Source: Argyresthia goedartella
Taxonomy: Eukaryota; Arthropoda; Insecta; Lepidoptera; Argyresthiidae
Assembly: GCA_949825045.1 (NCBI GenBank)
Contig: OX463815.1
Span: forward strand, 15,865,231 to 15,929,230
Reading direction: 5' to 3'
DNA length: 64,000 bases
The notes beneath the pieces are model-generated. The model was not told the origin of the DNA. It saw only the letters and a list, made by a program, of their open reading frames with translations, and did not search any database. A program made the position numbers and the translations under genes. The stretch's first letter is position 1, and every line of letters begins with the position of its first letter. Of this stretch, positions 10,203 to 21,339 are shown in pieces.

Positions 10203-10850
10203 AACTATAAGAGCAATAGATACATTGCGAACTACGAGAAGAGCTGCGCATATCACAGGATCCTCGGGATTGCGGCTTGACGCACACAAGTCGATATGTC
10301 GTTGCTTAACGACACGTGGCACACGCCCGCGCCGACAGTCGACGGACGGATGGAAAAAAAACAAAGAAGAGACTCCGAGCCCAAGAGAACACTCTCTCTG
10401 CGTACCATCGACGGCGCCCCCCGCTACGTGAGAAACGCGATGATCCAGAGGGATCTAAGATGGGAATCAGTGGGCCAGTTTGCCCAGAGGCTGGCCAACG
10501 GCATGTTCTCGTGTGCGGATGCGTCAAACCACCACGCGCGCCCGCCCGACCGCCGCCGTGCCGCCTGCCACGCGACCTGGTTGCCTAGCCGGCGATCACC
10601 CACTGCAGACCAGCGCTACACGTAACCACCGCCCGTAAGGGCCACCCGATGACCTGTCCGAAGGAGTGGACAGAGGCGATGCTTCGGGAAGAGGTCCATT
10701 GACCTGACCCCGACTCCCCATGCCCCAGAAGGGGTGCGTGAGAGGACCCAGACGACGACGCCAACAGTCCCGCGCTGGTTCGTCAGCTGCGATATGTTTC
10801 ACAAACCCACACACCATACCAACTATGTTTATAATACCGTCCTCACCTGA
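10203..10850 (+). pseudogene. Jockey-clade LINE: RT C-terminus and 3' UTR
   Basis: Frame 10296-10625 reads LRTIDGAPRYVRNAMIQRDL followed by SVGQFAQRLANGMF. The A.WYVRN..I.RDL block is the signature of the C-terminal end of Jockey-clade ORF2 (here Trp is Arg). The preceding frame 10225-10431 overlaps and contributes little. The stretch after 10625 is GC-rich (TAACCACCGCCCGTAAGGG and on to about 10800), consistent with the element's 3' UTR. The 5' part is missing. Base composition is much richer in GC than the surroundings, suggesting a younger or different-source element. Confidence 0.7.
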
Positions 10851-11254
10851 ATACTAGAACTTATAATAAACTGACTCCGAAGATGACCTATACCGCCATT
10901 CCAAAAAAAAAATATTTTAGAATATAATACTTGGTGAAAACCTTAATTAACTTGAACTATATACAGTGTTTTGCTCATACACATACACACACGTACACAC
11001 ACTCTCACATAACTCACACTCCACTCTTCCGTATAATCATAAATATGTACCTACCCAATCTATTTATTTATTTATTTATTTAATAAGTACACAAAACAGA
11101 ATACAGCCATTTGAGACAATAATACATCAATACAGGTCTTTGTGTTGGACTGTAGCCCAAACTATGTGTACATAGTAAAACTTAATTTAATGTGTTTATG
11201 ATTCCATTACATGATTTATCAAACTAACATATAAAAAAAGAATAGAAATCTAGT

Positions 11255-12603
11255 TCTAATTGTTTTAAGATGGCTGGGACTGAGCAGAGTTAATTAATTT
11301 AATAAATTCATAAGGTCTAGGTTCATAAATATCAAGATCAGGGTATTCGCTGGAGATTTCGTTGTACAAACGGCACATTCTTGAGATGGGGTTATAGTAA
11401 CAAATATTTTTCCGGTAAATGTGAAGGTGAAACGGTCTGTAATAACGAGTACGGGTAAAGCAGTTGAGATTAAGTTTGTTAAGAAAAAAAGGGGAATCGA
11501 TTTTAGAGTGTAAGATTTTGTGAAGAAGCTTAAGATCCTATCTTTCTTCGGTTTTCGAGGGAGGTGAGTTTAAAGTAGTTCAATCTTTGTTCATAATTTA
11601 GAAGAGAGTTACTCTTATTAAAGCGGTATGACAAAATCTTAAGCATTTTGTTTTGCACACTGTCAATATTATTAATATGAACTTCGTAGAAGGGAGACCA
11701 AATTTGGCAGCCGTATTCCAAAATACTTCTCACAAGAGCCTGAAATAGATAAATAATACTACCGGGTTTTTTGAAGTCCTTCGTGTTTCTTATTATGAAA
11801 CCAAGAAGTTGACGGGACCTTTTAGTTATGTGTTCATAATGCTGTCTGAAAGATAACTCCGCGTCGAAAAGCACGCCAAGGTCACTAGCGACAGTCTTGC
11901 GATCTAAGGCTATGCCATCTAATGTGTATGTGTAAATAATTTTGTGATGTTTTTTAGTGAAAGAGATGACATAGCACTTGCTCACATTGAGACACATTTT
12001 ATTGACAGAACACCATTCGCTTAGGCATTTCAGGTCATTTTGTAATGTAATACAGTCATTAACATTATTAATTTTAGAAAACACCTTAAGATCATCGGCA
12101 TATAAAAGACAGTGGCTCGACATTTTATTGATTAGATCATTTATAAATATAATAAATAATAACGGACCCAAATGGGAGCCTTGTGGTACTCCTGATGTGA
12201 CTGACGTAGGTGATGATATGAACCCTTTTATGGCAACAAGTTGACTTCTGTTTTGCAGATATGACATGATCCAACGTAGCAAACTTCCATGTATACCGAG
12301 GGCGGATACTTTATGACAAAGAATTGTGTGGTTCACTTTATCGAATGCTTTACTAAAATCTGTGTACACTGCATCTACTTGACCACCGACGGCAAAAGAT
12401 GAGCATAGGAAATGTTTATACTCCAACAGATTGCTGATTGTAGATCTACCTTTAATAAAACCATGTTGTTTATCAGAAAGAAAGGGTTTAACCTGGCAGA
12501 AAATATATCCATAGACGAGAGACTCGAATAGTTTCGCAATACATGATAAGATACTTATCGGTCTGTAATTTTCGCAGTTTGATTTGTCACCTGACTTTAG
12601 CAC
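11255..12603 (-). pseudogene. LINE ORF2, reverse transcriptase domain
   Basis: The open part (12603-11530, 357 residues, not beginning at a real start since it continues from upstream) shows the RT blocks in order: YRPISILSCIAKLFE at 13-27, QHGFIKGRST at 46-55, VYTDFSKAFDKVNH at 79-92 with catalytic Asp82, SGVPQGSHLGPLLF at 137-150 and LLYADDLK at 166-173 with the YADD pair. SDLGVLFDAELSF follows. It stops at RRKIGS (11530), but the downstream minus sequence continues in another frame with a recognisable C-terminal stretch (CFTRTRYYRPFHLHI) to about 11255, so a single-base loss near 11540 truncates it. Catalytic residues are intact. Confidence 0.9.
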
Positions 12604-12658
12604 TGGGACAATGTGAGCTGTTTTCCAGACGGTCGGGAATATTCCCGTTTGGAGAGAT

Positions 12659-13204
12659 CTATTGTGTAATATGACAAGAGGAAGACTGAGTTCCTCTACC
12701 GCACATTTTTATAAACGATATTGGAATACCGTCTGGCCCTGCCTCTTTATTCGAGTCAAGTTGTTTAATTTTAAGTAGAACGTCTTCTCTCTTAATCTCT
12801 ATATTTGCCAAGCAACTGCCCAGATTATACGACAAACGTATGAAGTCTCTAGTTAGATTACTAACTGAGTAGTCATCCTGAACCAAAACAGAACCGAAAT
12901 ATTTTGAGAAAAGCTCGCATATACCAACTCCGTCCGATGATGATTGCTGGCAGTAGTTGACAGTCTGCGGTATAGAGACATGTCCTTTTTTACTATTAAT
13001 GAACCTCCAGAAACCCTTTATGTCATTATCCAGAGAATCCTCAACAGAAGACACGAAATTACGGTAACATGATGTCGTAAGCCTTTTACATCGAGCACGT
13101 AGTAGAGAAAATGTATCGTAATCCCTGGGGTTCCCATACATTTTAAACTGACGGTGGAATCTATTCTCTCCTCTAGACAGTTTTTTAGTGCCGGGCTGTA
13201 CCAT
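12659..13204 (-). pseudogene. LINE ORF2, endonuclease-RT linker
   Basis: The frame reads FKMYGNPRDYDTFSLLRARC, then GFWRFINSK, then DSNKEAGPDGIPISFIKMCG. The last block (K..GPDG.P) is the entrance to the RT domain. Frameshifts near 13175 and 12690 separate it from the endonuclease and from the RT frame. The apparent start codon is not a true start. Confidence 0.85.
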
Positions 13205-14133
13205 ATGGGGAAGTTATAACCTTTGGACTTGCTCAGGGGTGTATGTTTCTTAATAATTTCATTGAGCTGGCTATAGAAAGTCCTCACACTTTCATCCAAA
13301 TTCGGTGAACATAGACTTTCATACCATTTAACGTTATGTAAATCACTGTTAATTTTACCGAAGTCGCATGTATGAAAATTGAATTGCATATCTTTTTTAT
13401 TAGTCAAGGATTTTGTAATCCTAATTTCTGAGGCATCAATCACGAAAGCCGGATGGTGACGGTCTAGTCGGGTCAAGGCGTCAGCACCGTAGATCTGGAT
13501 ATTATCTATTGTGGAAAGGACAAGGTCTAGATATACATTATTATGATTAGGAATATTTTGGAACTGATTTAGATTGCAAATAGACATTGTCTCCATCAAA
13601 AGCCTCGCTTTATGATCCAAGGGATCACGTGGAACCAGTGCTGTTGAAGTAATAGACCTGGTCCAGTTTATGTTGCGCGTGTTGAAGTCTCCAACTATAA
13701 GGAATGTTTCGGATTCCTTAGCTTTAAGTATACTTACTTGAAGATTATCATAAAAAGAGGATAACTCGTCTTTCGTTATGTGCGGAGGGAGGTAGCAAAC
13801 ACAAATATTTAAAGTAGGTTTATGGTCATGATCAATTATGCTTACCCAGACATCTTCAACCAAGCTCTCCGTGGCTGTTTGACGGAGGACGTTTAGATCT
13901 TTTCTGGTGGCAATAAGTACTCCACCGCCTTCATCCTTACATATTGTCGTTTCTTGTCGATCACGGCGAAAGATATTGTATCGATTATCCAGAATTTCTC
14001 CGTCAAACACCCCGGCGTTAAGATTTGTTTCAGTCAGGCAGATAACATCATAATTTAAGTTAGTAGCGTTTATGTATACATCAGTTAGCTTGGATCGGAT
14101 CCTATTTACGTTTTGATAAAATATGTGTAGCAT
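13175..14133 (-). pseudogene. LINE ORF2, AP-like endonuclease domain
   Basis: ORF2 starts at a true ATG (14133). Endonuclease/exonuclease/phosphatase-fold motifs follow in order: FYQNVNRIRSK near residue 5, CLTETNL near 31, DEGGGVLIAT near 67, VGDFNTRNINW near 146, LDLVLSTID near 201 and the DRHHPAF block near 224 that carries the general-base His. This enzyme nicks target DNA to prime reverse transcription. All key residues appear present. The open frame runs to 13018, but after about 13175 it is out of register with the family. Confidence 0.9.
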
Positions 14134-14184
14134 TTATAATTAAAATATTATTACAGCAAAGTAGAATCAAAAGAAGGTATGTAC

Positions 14185-15170
14185 TTAAATAATATTTTTT
14201 AGGATATCAATATTTTTAACATGAACGTGGGGAGCGCCTTCACTTTTGCGTAGGTAAACCTGTCCATTGCGCACCCAGGCGTACTGGTAATTATTATCCT
14301 TCTTAAATTTGCGTGCAGCAGCGTACAGTTGTTTCGTTTCTGGTGAAAGATGTTCTTTGATGTAAATTCTCATTCCAGCATCAGAGAGACCAACGTGCGT
14401 GCTGTTCAGCAGGTTGTTGGGATTAGATTTGTTAAAGCGATAGACTGCGAAGATTGTATTGTCTCGTACGCGTGACGAAGATAGTGTTACCAATATATTC
14501 CTGGGGCGCGAGGAGGTATTATCCATCTTAGCGACTCTGCGGCAGTTTCGGATTTCTTTTCGTTTATTGGAGTATCTAAGGACTGGCACAACTTCTGAAA
14601 TATAGCCAAAACATTCTCGGTGCGATTTTCTGGTACGGCTTGAAGCTCCAAGTTCAAGTCACGAGACATTTTCTCCATGTTAGTGAGACGGCCATTCAGG
14701 CGACGTATTTCAAGTTGAAGTCCAGAGTTGTCAGCTTCCAGGTTTTTAATTTTCTTATCATTCTCCGATATTTTGGTTTTACAGTCATTTTGTTCCGCAG
14801 ATAGAAAATCCGTAGTTTCAGTAAAATCATTCTTCACCTCCTGAATGGCATTACTTATCTCGGCAGATACCATAGATTGTACATCAGACTTCAGCGCTTC
14901 GCGGAGACTGAGCATAAATGATGAGGAGGGGGCCAGTTTTCTATCCAGCAAGTCACCAATTTGTTCAAGAGGTACAGAATGCGCTGGTGGTGAGCCATCA
15001 TTTAGTAGTAGGCGCTTCTTACGGTTTCTCGTGTTGACATGTTTATCAATACCAATAGTGGTTAAGTCCGGCTCAGATAGTACTTGAGGATTATCAGTTT
15101 CACCCAGAGAAGAAAAGCGATTCTGGTGTAACAGCGTGTCTGCTGTTTTCTTCGGAGAGTGAGTCATCAT
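14185..15170 (-). pseudogene. LINE ORF1, coiled-coil RNA-binding protein, one frameshift
   Basis: ORF1 begins at ATG 15170. Residues about 100-180 (AEQNDCKTKISENDKKIKNL and on through LEIRRLNGRLTNMEKM) are a coiled coil. A one-base shift near 14560 moves the rest into the frame 14589-14185, where RNILVTLSSSRVRDNTIFAV and IYIKEHLSPETKQLYAAARK lead to YAWVRNGQVYLRK. This C-terminal part matches the domain shared by insect LINE ORF1 proteins and the baculovirus FP family, thought to bind nucleic acid. There is no CCHC knuckle. ORF1 and ORF2 are separated by about 50 bases. Confidence 0.8.
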
Positions 15171-15250
15171 CTTGTTGAAGCACCCAACGCAGCAAATACA
15201 GTGCCAAGCGAAGCAATAACTCGAGCCACTAAAAGCGTTTTAGCTAGTTG

Positions 15251-15682
15251 TGTGCGTAGCAGGTAGTTGCAGAGATGTCGTAATGCGGCGCGATTCACGA
15301 ATCTTACTTACTCACGGACCGGACGGCCGCCGGATCAATTCTTCGATGATGTAGTGTGGCTCAAGGACCTCTTGGTCGATTTTGAAACGTAAGCAATCAA
15401 TTACAGACAAGAATATAAGTTTTGTTGGGAGGTAGATTTAGAAAAAGCTATTTCAATTGATTTACTAGGATTCACGTTTTGTTATGTTATACTTCGTATT
15501 GCACTGAGATAACACTCCTACAATAGAATTGTCACTTTGCCATCAGTTTCAAGTAAATTTTCAGTATGATACTATAGAACGAAATGATTTTGATAATTTA
15601 ATGTACGAGAGCACAAACGCACTTATTGACAGTATGTAAAAAAAAAAAGGCCAATCGAGGGCAACCTATTAATTGGCTTCAT
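15251..15682. other. No gene recognised
   Basis: The first 120 bases are GC-rich (GGACCGGACGGCCGCCGG at 15315) and may still be LINE leader; the rest is AT-rich with no reading frame. Part may be the end of pol of the minus-strand LTR element. Confidence 0.4.
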
Positions 15683-16110
15683 TTATTGTATAAAAAAGTT
15701 AAGATAAATAAATAAATAATTCGCTTGATCCTGCACTAATTGTTGTAGATATTCTTTGTCAATGTCTGCATAAAAGGCTTGTCTTGAGTCGGCATGTCCT
15801 AACAAGACTTCCAATGGTGTCTTCCTTGTCGTTGAATGAATAGGTACTGTGATTAAAGCCGTGACTGCATAGGTCATGAATGACGCTGCATCGGTGTATT
15901 TCTGTTCATACTTTGCCAATCCATAAATTTAAAGAATAGTGGCGTGAATCTTTTCTATCAATCCCATCGAATTCGGGTTATTGGGGGTACCAATATGAAT
16001 ATAGATATATCTTGTAAAGAGATAGTGGTTCTTTCATTAATGAGTTATTAAACTCAGAACCTGAATATGCACTTATTTTGAGGGGGAGTCCGTAAAACGA
16101 GAAGTACGTT
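15683..16110 (-). pseudogene. Gypsy-type integrase fragment
   Basis: The open frame 15919-15683 reads AKYEQKYTDAASFMTYAVTA, then HSTTRKTPLEVLLGHADSR, the end of the integrase core of Ty3/gypsy elements. Upstream on the minus strand (to about 16110) the translation, with breaks, shows the region around the catalytic Asp and Glu (GSEFNN) and a Pro-rich loop. The zinc-binding N-terminus and the first catalytic block are not seen, probably lost at the insertion of the LTR element at 16568. It belongs to the same strand and order as the RT at 20.4 kb. Confidence 0.65.
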
Positions 16111-16567
16111 AGGGCTCTTACTAACTACTTGATGTGTTGGGCTTGGTATGGGCCTAGTTCGATTTGTGTAATATTGTCCCTAACATTTATTTATTAAAAA
16201 AAAATAACTTCGGGTGTAGATCTATTTTCGATCGGAAATGTTAGGACAACTTGCTGAAGGCATCGATGTTTGTAAGGTAATATTTTCCTTGTTAAGGAAA
16301 AGATCTAAAAAATGTTCTTCTAGTAGTTATGTTTGTATTAATTGCAATTCCAGTTTTAGGAGCTTCCTATCATATTTAATTTTCTGAAAAGATTGACACG
16401 AATTTATTGTATAGATATTATTCAATTCTTATTAAATTATTTTTAAATAAATAAAAAAGCACAACTCAGGGACGGGATTAAGTCTAATATAGATAGTGTT
16501 TGAAAAAACATACATGAATTCTTGAAAAAAAAACAACTCAATCTGGTAAATGCATGTTTATTGAACA
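16111..16567. other. AT-rich stretch, nothing recognised
   Basis: Decayed sequence between the integrase remnant and the plus-strand LTR element. A (TTTA)-like run at 16187-16200 and several A-runs are present; no frame. Confidence 0.4.
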
Positions 16568-16779
16568 TGTGTATATGTTAGTCATATTTCCACGTAATGT
16601 TAAGATAAGTTGACGACCGTCACAGATAAGGTATATTTATATTCATCACGTAGTTTTGTAGTAAGTTGTATATAAGCTTAGTATTTCCTATAATAAATTA
16701 GTCTAGTATTTGCGCGCATCTCAGGCCTTTCATTTTACTCCCAAAGATGTCGCTCTCCTTATAATTGCCTCTGGCAAAG
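16568..16779 (+). repeat. Left LTR of the non-autonomous element
   Basis: Starts TGTGTATATGTTAGTC and ends CTCTGGCAAAG, immediately before TGGTGACCCG. Differs from the right copy mainly by C/T and A/G changes. Confidence 0.8.
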
Positions 16780-16795
16780 TGGTGACCCGACTTCT
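16780..16795 (+). other. Primer binding site
   Basis: TGGTGACCCGACTTC directly after the LTR end fits the 3' end complement of a tRNA. Which tRNA cannot be said by eye. Confidence 0.55.
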
Positions 16796-18155
16796 GAACA
16801 TCAGCAACCTTCGGTAATAGCAACATGGACCTAGCCGCTAAGAAAACTCCGTGTGCTGTCACCTTAGAAGTGCAAGCAAGAAGCACTTCGTCCAAGATCG
16901 CCGAGCCCCGACTTCGGTTTGCATACCTATTTCAAACCACGCTGCAGAACTCCATAATCAAGACCCCACCCAAACCAAGACGACATCAAGCAAGCCATGA
17001 CCGGACCAGATTTGAAAACGGACCAGAAGCCAAAAGATAAACAATTTCAACTGAAGATTTCCCGCATCGAACTCAAGATACCGCAAGAACAATGAACCGA
17101 TAGTCAGTTGACTGCAGATTTATCAAAATGGAGCTCGCACCAGCAGAAACGAACGCGTCGGCAAATTCATTCACAGCAAGCAGCTTTTCAAGTTCAAGGC
17201 ATAGGAAGCCGTTCCAGCCCCCAGAAGAGTATTGAAACATCATCGATATACCTAATTCAACGTATATTGAAATCATCCAAGAAGAACATCGTACGAAGAA
17301 TAATCAAATCACTGAAGAGAGCGAGAGATATATAATATACAAACGATTGGTGTACAAGATGTGCCCTATGTTGCCAAATCCCAAGGTTTTTAGGCACACA
17401 AATTTCATCAATCGACAACTTAATATTCACTCAAGAGTGAAGAGCACGCACGTACATATGACGTACGAGATCACTGACTGCCTACAGCCAAAGTTACAGA
17501 TTTAATGCTGACGCTGATTCAGCACAATCATCCTTGTGTAGGTACGGTCGCAATTATAAACAAACAGTGATTACAACTTCAACGAGTAAATTGACTCATC
17601 GATTCCTGAAAAACATGGGCGGCTGCAGCATCAGACGACTCTCCTGCGGATCTTTTCCAGGTTATAGGTTAGGTTAGTTTACTAACCGCTAAGCCCCATT
17701 TTCCTAGTGTTTTTCTGTTTTCCAATTTTTAGTTTATTTTATGTAGTGTGCGGCCAGATACAAGACTTGCCTTTAGGTAAATATTAAGTAATTTACTGTT
17801 AACGCTGAATTATTATGTTACTTTTCTGATATGTAGTAGGTACTAAAATATGTTTTATTTATTTATCGGGTTTGATTAGTCAGTAGTAATTCTTTAAACT
17901 TATGTAGAATTCGCATAACCATAGTTCCTTTATTTTTCCAATTCGTGTAAGATTTACCTTTAGATTAAGTTAAAGTAAGCACAATTAAGATCCAATTTAT
18001 GTTTATTAAAATCCTACTAGTTATTATTGCAGTTGATATAAGTTTGTTATGGTATACACATTTTTAAAGTTATTTTGATTCATTTAAGGTTATTGTTTGA
18101 TTCTAACTTAGATTTTTGTTCATTGTTATAAGTACATTTATTTATTTTTCTCCCT

Positions 18156-18166
18156 GAAGGGGGGAG
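18156..18166 (+). other. Polypurine tract
   Basis: GAAGGGGGGAG lies 4 bases before the right LTR start TGTGCCGG. Confidence 0.65.
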
Positions 18167-18170
18167 TACC

Positions 18171-18391
18171 TGTGCCGGTCGACTAAGTTAGTCATATTTT
18201 CACGTAATGTTAAGATAAGTTGACGACCGTCACAGATAAGGTATATTTATATTCAACACGTAGTTTTGTAGTAAGTTGTATATAAGCTTAGTATTTCCTA
18301 TAATAAATTAGTCTAGTATTTGCGTGCATCTCAAGCCTTTTACTTTACTCCCAAAGATGTTGCTCTCCTTATAATTGTCTTTGGCAAAGTA
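18171..18391 (+). repeat. Right LTR of the non-autonomous element
   Basis: Starts TGTGCCGGTCGACTAAG and then aligns with the left copy to GGCAAAG. The first 17 bases differ in length from the left copy, so the left copy may have lost part of its start. Confidence 0.8.
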
Positions 18392-18429
18392 ACGCTACTA
18401 GAAAAATCAAAAGATGATTTTTCAGATTC

Positions 18430-18650
18430 GCTGTTCTCACGGTTAATTATGAATTCTTTTTCCATGTCAAAATGACGATTCTTTACTTTTTACAAATCGA
18501 CAAGTATCACGCCATATCTCTGCATCAATTTGACTAAAACTTTCATTTATAAGTTTCATTATTTCCGTCACATTTTGTTCGACATTATGCGAAGAAATAT
18601 ATATGTTTTTATTCTCCAGACATTTTCTACTGCTAAACAATTTTATTAAC
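18430..18650 (-). pseudogene. Possible DDE transposase C-terminal scrap
   Basis: One minus frame reads SSHNVEQNVTEIMKLINESF and then SQIDAEIWRDTCRFVKSKES. A helix ending in W..C..V.K followed by a Ser/acidic tail is what the C-terminus of IS630/Tc1-like DDE transposases of insects looks like. No catalytic residues are included. It could instead be part of the pol tether of the minus-strand LTR element. Confidence 0.35.
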
Positions 18651-19249
18651 GACTCTACTCACACAAAAAAGCGATGAGAACATATGTTGCTCGGACGACG
18701 ACTGCCGCGTGACGTGACTGCCACACAAATGAAAGCTGCATAGTTATAAGAGCACAGACACATAGCGCCGCGCGCACCGATGAGATGAACTGTCTGTATT
18801 GTATGTACTGTATTGTACATTTGTAGAATTTGGCTGATTCCTTTTTCAAAAGATATATTACTGCTTCTGCAAACTACCTTCTATGTAATTCGTCTTAATT
18901 TAGATGAAATATTTTAATCTACTGCCAGTGTAGTCTTTCAGAAAGTGTTTTACAAGAGCGGGTCGGACGGTTGGTATATGTTCTTTTAAGATTCGTTGTT
19001 TTGGCCTGGAAACATCTTTTACTGATACACACTGTTTATTTATGGACCATTTGTAAACTAAATTTTTATTGTGTTTCGTATCTATTGCTTCCTGCAATAT
19101 CGGAATTCCTATTTTCGCTGTTCCTTGGGCTGACCGGGCGGTATCTGTTTCAGATGAGCATTCTACTGCTGTAATGGTAGAACTTGATAGGCTTGTTCTA
19201 AAGCATTTATCCTATCACGTAGTGCATTTATCCTATAGTGCGTCTGCAT
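18651..19249 (-). other. Pol region between RNase H and integrase, decayed
   Basis: The frame 19097-18900 (VYKWSINKQCVSVKDVSRPK and so on) sits just downstream of RNase H, where errantiviruses have a poorly conserved linker. Assignment is by position only. Confidence 0.3.
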
Positions 19250-19830
19250 TTGAATTTAGGTTCCCTTTCTTGGTTCAAAATCATATTCGGCTACTCTAAA
19301 GCGCCATCTAGTTAATTGACTATTTGTATCTGGTTTTTGAAGAGGTTTATGATCTGTGATAAAAAAAAAAAATACCGTATAGATATGAGCGGAAGTGTTT
19401 AACTGCCACATTTTCGCTAAACATCCTAACGTCTAACGCTAACGCTTAACATTTATTAGCATAGCATTATAGAGCACCATAGAAAAGAAGGCTCCTTTTC
19501 TGTAGTGCTGTAGCGGGTTTCAGCACAGTTTAAGGTGCAGAAACTTAAACTGTGCTGAAAGTAAGCTACCGGTTTGTCATTTCTAATGGTTCACAGAGAA
19601 CAACGGCTCATACTGCGGAGTCAGTGTCGTCTCTTCTCAGTATAAATGGTTTCCCGTGACCTGAATCCTGAAGAATAGGGACATTTACTAGGAGTTCCTT
19701 ACATTTGTTGAAAGCTGTTCTGTATTTTTCATTACTTATGGGCATGGCGCTCTTCTTGCGTAATTGTGCTGAGTGGTTATGTCGCCTTTGCAAATTCATT
19801 GATTAATTTTCCATAATATTCAATAAGACC
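19250..19830 (-). pseudogene. Gypsy-type RNase H / RT connection
   Basis: The frame 19799-19608 reads NEKYRTAFNKCKELLVNVPI and LQDSGHGKPFILRRDDTDSA, the junction where the RT connection leads into RNase H (usually KPFIL.TDAS). Further down on the minus strand 19370-19255 reads TDHKPLQKPDTNSQLTRWRF and then EYDFEP, the second RNase H block. Frames differ, and the first catalytic Asp region is altered (RRDDTD). Confidence 0.7.
19518..19560. repeat. 17 bp perfect hairpin
   Basis: TTTCAGCACAGTTTAAG (19518-19534) and CTTAAACTGTGCTGAAA (19544-19560) are perfect reverse complements with a 9-base loop. It lies within the RNase H region. The TTTCAGCACA start is shared with the larger hairpin at 50849-50927. 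Confidence 0.9.
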
Positions 19831-20410
19831 TAAGAACCTTTTGATTTCTGTGGTTTTTTCTTGTTAACGGGTACTCCAATTTGGCTTTAATGTTATCGTC
19901 GCTTGGTTTAAGTCCATCGATTGTTATTGTTTGACCTAGGTATTACACCTCTTGCTTAAGGATTTCGGATTTGTCTAGTTTTGCTTTTAGATTTGTTTAC
20001 GCCAATCTGTCGAATAATTTTCTTAATTTTTATGAATTCTCGTCTAGCCGACAAGGAGGCTAGACGAGAAAACAAATATTTCCTCTAGATATAACAAACA
20101 GTGGATACCAAAGAATCCACGTAATACGTTATCCATGGCTCTCTGAAAACTCCAAAAGGCATTCCTGCAAATATGATATGACCTACCTGGGTGGAAAAGG
20201 CTGTTTTTTCCAGTACTTCGATTTGTTACTAACCGCTTGCTAGGTATTAAGTTGTAAAGTAGCTTTTAACTAATTTATAAAATAAATATGTGATGTCGGA
20301 GAGTGGATATCTATCGGCTTTAGTAATTTTATTCAGTTTCCTGAAATATACTAATAGTCTAAATTTCTTTTTACCGGACCCTTTTGGGCACCAGATAAAC
20401 TGGAGCATAT
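19831..20410 (-). pseudogene. Gypsy-type reverse transcriptase remnant
   Basis: On the minus strand near 20400-20310 the translation reads CPKGSGKKKFRLLVYFRKLN and then KITKADRYPLSDI, the first RT block of Ty3/gypsy elements (usually R.VVDYRKLN, then D.YP.P.I); the block's Asp is Tyr here. The downstream catalytic YxDD could not be read through the breaks. It lies between the protease and RNase H remnants of the same strand. Confidence 0.7.
20037..20070. repeat. 13 bp perfect hairpin within RT
   Basis: TTCTCGTCTAGCC (20037-20049) and GGCTAGACGAGAA (20058-20070) pair exactly around 8 bases. It interrupts the reverse transcriptase region. Confidence 0.85.
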
Positions 20411-21002
20411 TCTATGGAGAGAATGATTCCTGTTAGTTGTTTTTTTTATTTTTCATCTACTTGTTAATAATATTAATATTAGTAGTACGAAAATGGGGTC
20501 TTCATTACGAGTCCTAATTTGATGCTTTACTTCATTTGTGAAGGTTGGAAAATGTCTTTGTATTCTTTACAGAGCTGATATATTTTTTGTTTCTCTTCTT
20601 CGTTCTTGTGATCTAATCGGAGTTTATTAAGATTTTCGATTAAAATTTGATCTATTTCAGTATTATTGTTAGTGTAATTTAGATGGCTGATATCATAGTT
20701 AATATCAATGTACGTTTAATGGGGATAAAATCGTCAATCTCATAACTTGATCTATGGAATTTTGAAATACTGTTGTTGCGTAACCATTTTCACATGTGAC
20801 AAGTGCACTGGGCATCGTGACACCTTGACAAAATGTCATAACCTTTAATATAGCCTGTCCAATCTGATATTTTGTCGGTACTTTAACTCTGTGTTCAATC
20901 TGGAGTCTGAAGTGATGACTGTGGATGGGTTGGTTATGGGAATTTTGGCTGATTTCGTATGTAGAATGTTGTTTTTCATGTCACCATTTTCTTGAGTGGT
21001 TT
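20411..21002 (-). other. Decayed pol segment
   Basis: Lies between protease and RT remnants on the minus strand, so it should derive from pol, but no motif is readable through stops. Confidence 0.35.
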
Positions 21003-21185
21003 TTATAGATCACTACCAATTAGTCCATTGAATCTACCGTCGACGTTATGTAAAATTTGTGTATATCCGAACTGTTGAATGTTGGGAATAGTGGTATGGT
21101 TAGTCGCCATGCAAGCTAAAAACATGTATGCAACTTGATAGGGTTCACAATCTGTGTAATCTTTGGAGTATTCAAAGGTTTTCAC
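21003..21185 (-). pseudogene. Retroelement aspartic protease, C-terminal part
   Basis: This 60-residue frame ends FNGLIGSDL, the (F/Y)(D/N)G(L/I)(I/L)G.D.L motif near the end of retropepsins of gypsy elements. The DTG active site should lie upstream at higher coordinates but is not seen. It precedes the RT remnant in the right order. Confidence 0.5.
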
Positions 21186-21339
21186 GAGAAATTCCCGAGT
21201 CCATCATGAATTTAGAGTTTATTTTCGGAAACTCTACATTTGGTAGATTTAATTTTGGATCACAATTAATGTCTACTGTTTATTGGCACTGGGTAAGGCC
21301 AGTATGTAAAAATTCTCAACGTGAGACAAATCCGTTGAA

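Larger units (their letters stand above)
11058..15250 (-). mobile_element. Full-length Jockey/CR1-group LINE, frameshifted
   Basis: On the minus strand, 5' to 3': a short leader (from about 15250), ORF1 (15170-14185), ORF2 (14133 to about 11255), 3' UTR, and a simple tail that reads (TTTA)n on the plus strand at 11058-11085. Length about 4.2 kb is typical. ORF1 has one frameshift, ORF2 three, so it is inactive but young enough for every domain to be read. It lies inside the errantivirus-like element between integrase and env. Confidence 0.85.
16568..18391 (+). mobile_element. Non-autonomous LTR retroelement with two LTRs
   Basis: Direct repeats of about 210-220 bp (16568-16779 and 18171-18391) share TTAGTCATATTT and AAGATAAGTTGACGACCGTC through TTATAATTG and GGCAAAG, with about 10 differences (near 5%). 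TGGTGACCCGACTTC follows the left copy at once, the position of a tRNA primer site, and GAAGGGGGGAG precedes the right copy, a polypurine tract. Both copies begin TGTG. The 1.4 kb interior has only short frames (such as 16825-17040) and no gag-pol motifs. It is a deletion derivative or a parasite mobilised by a full element. No target duplication could be made out. Confidence 0.85.
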
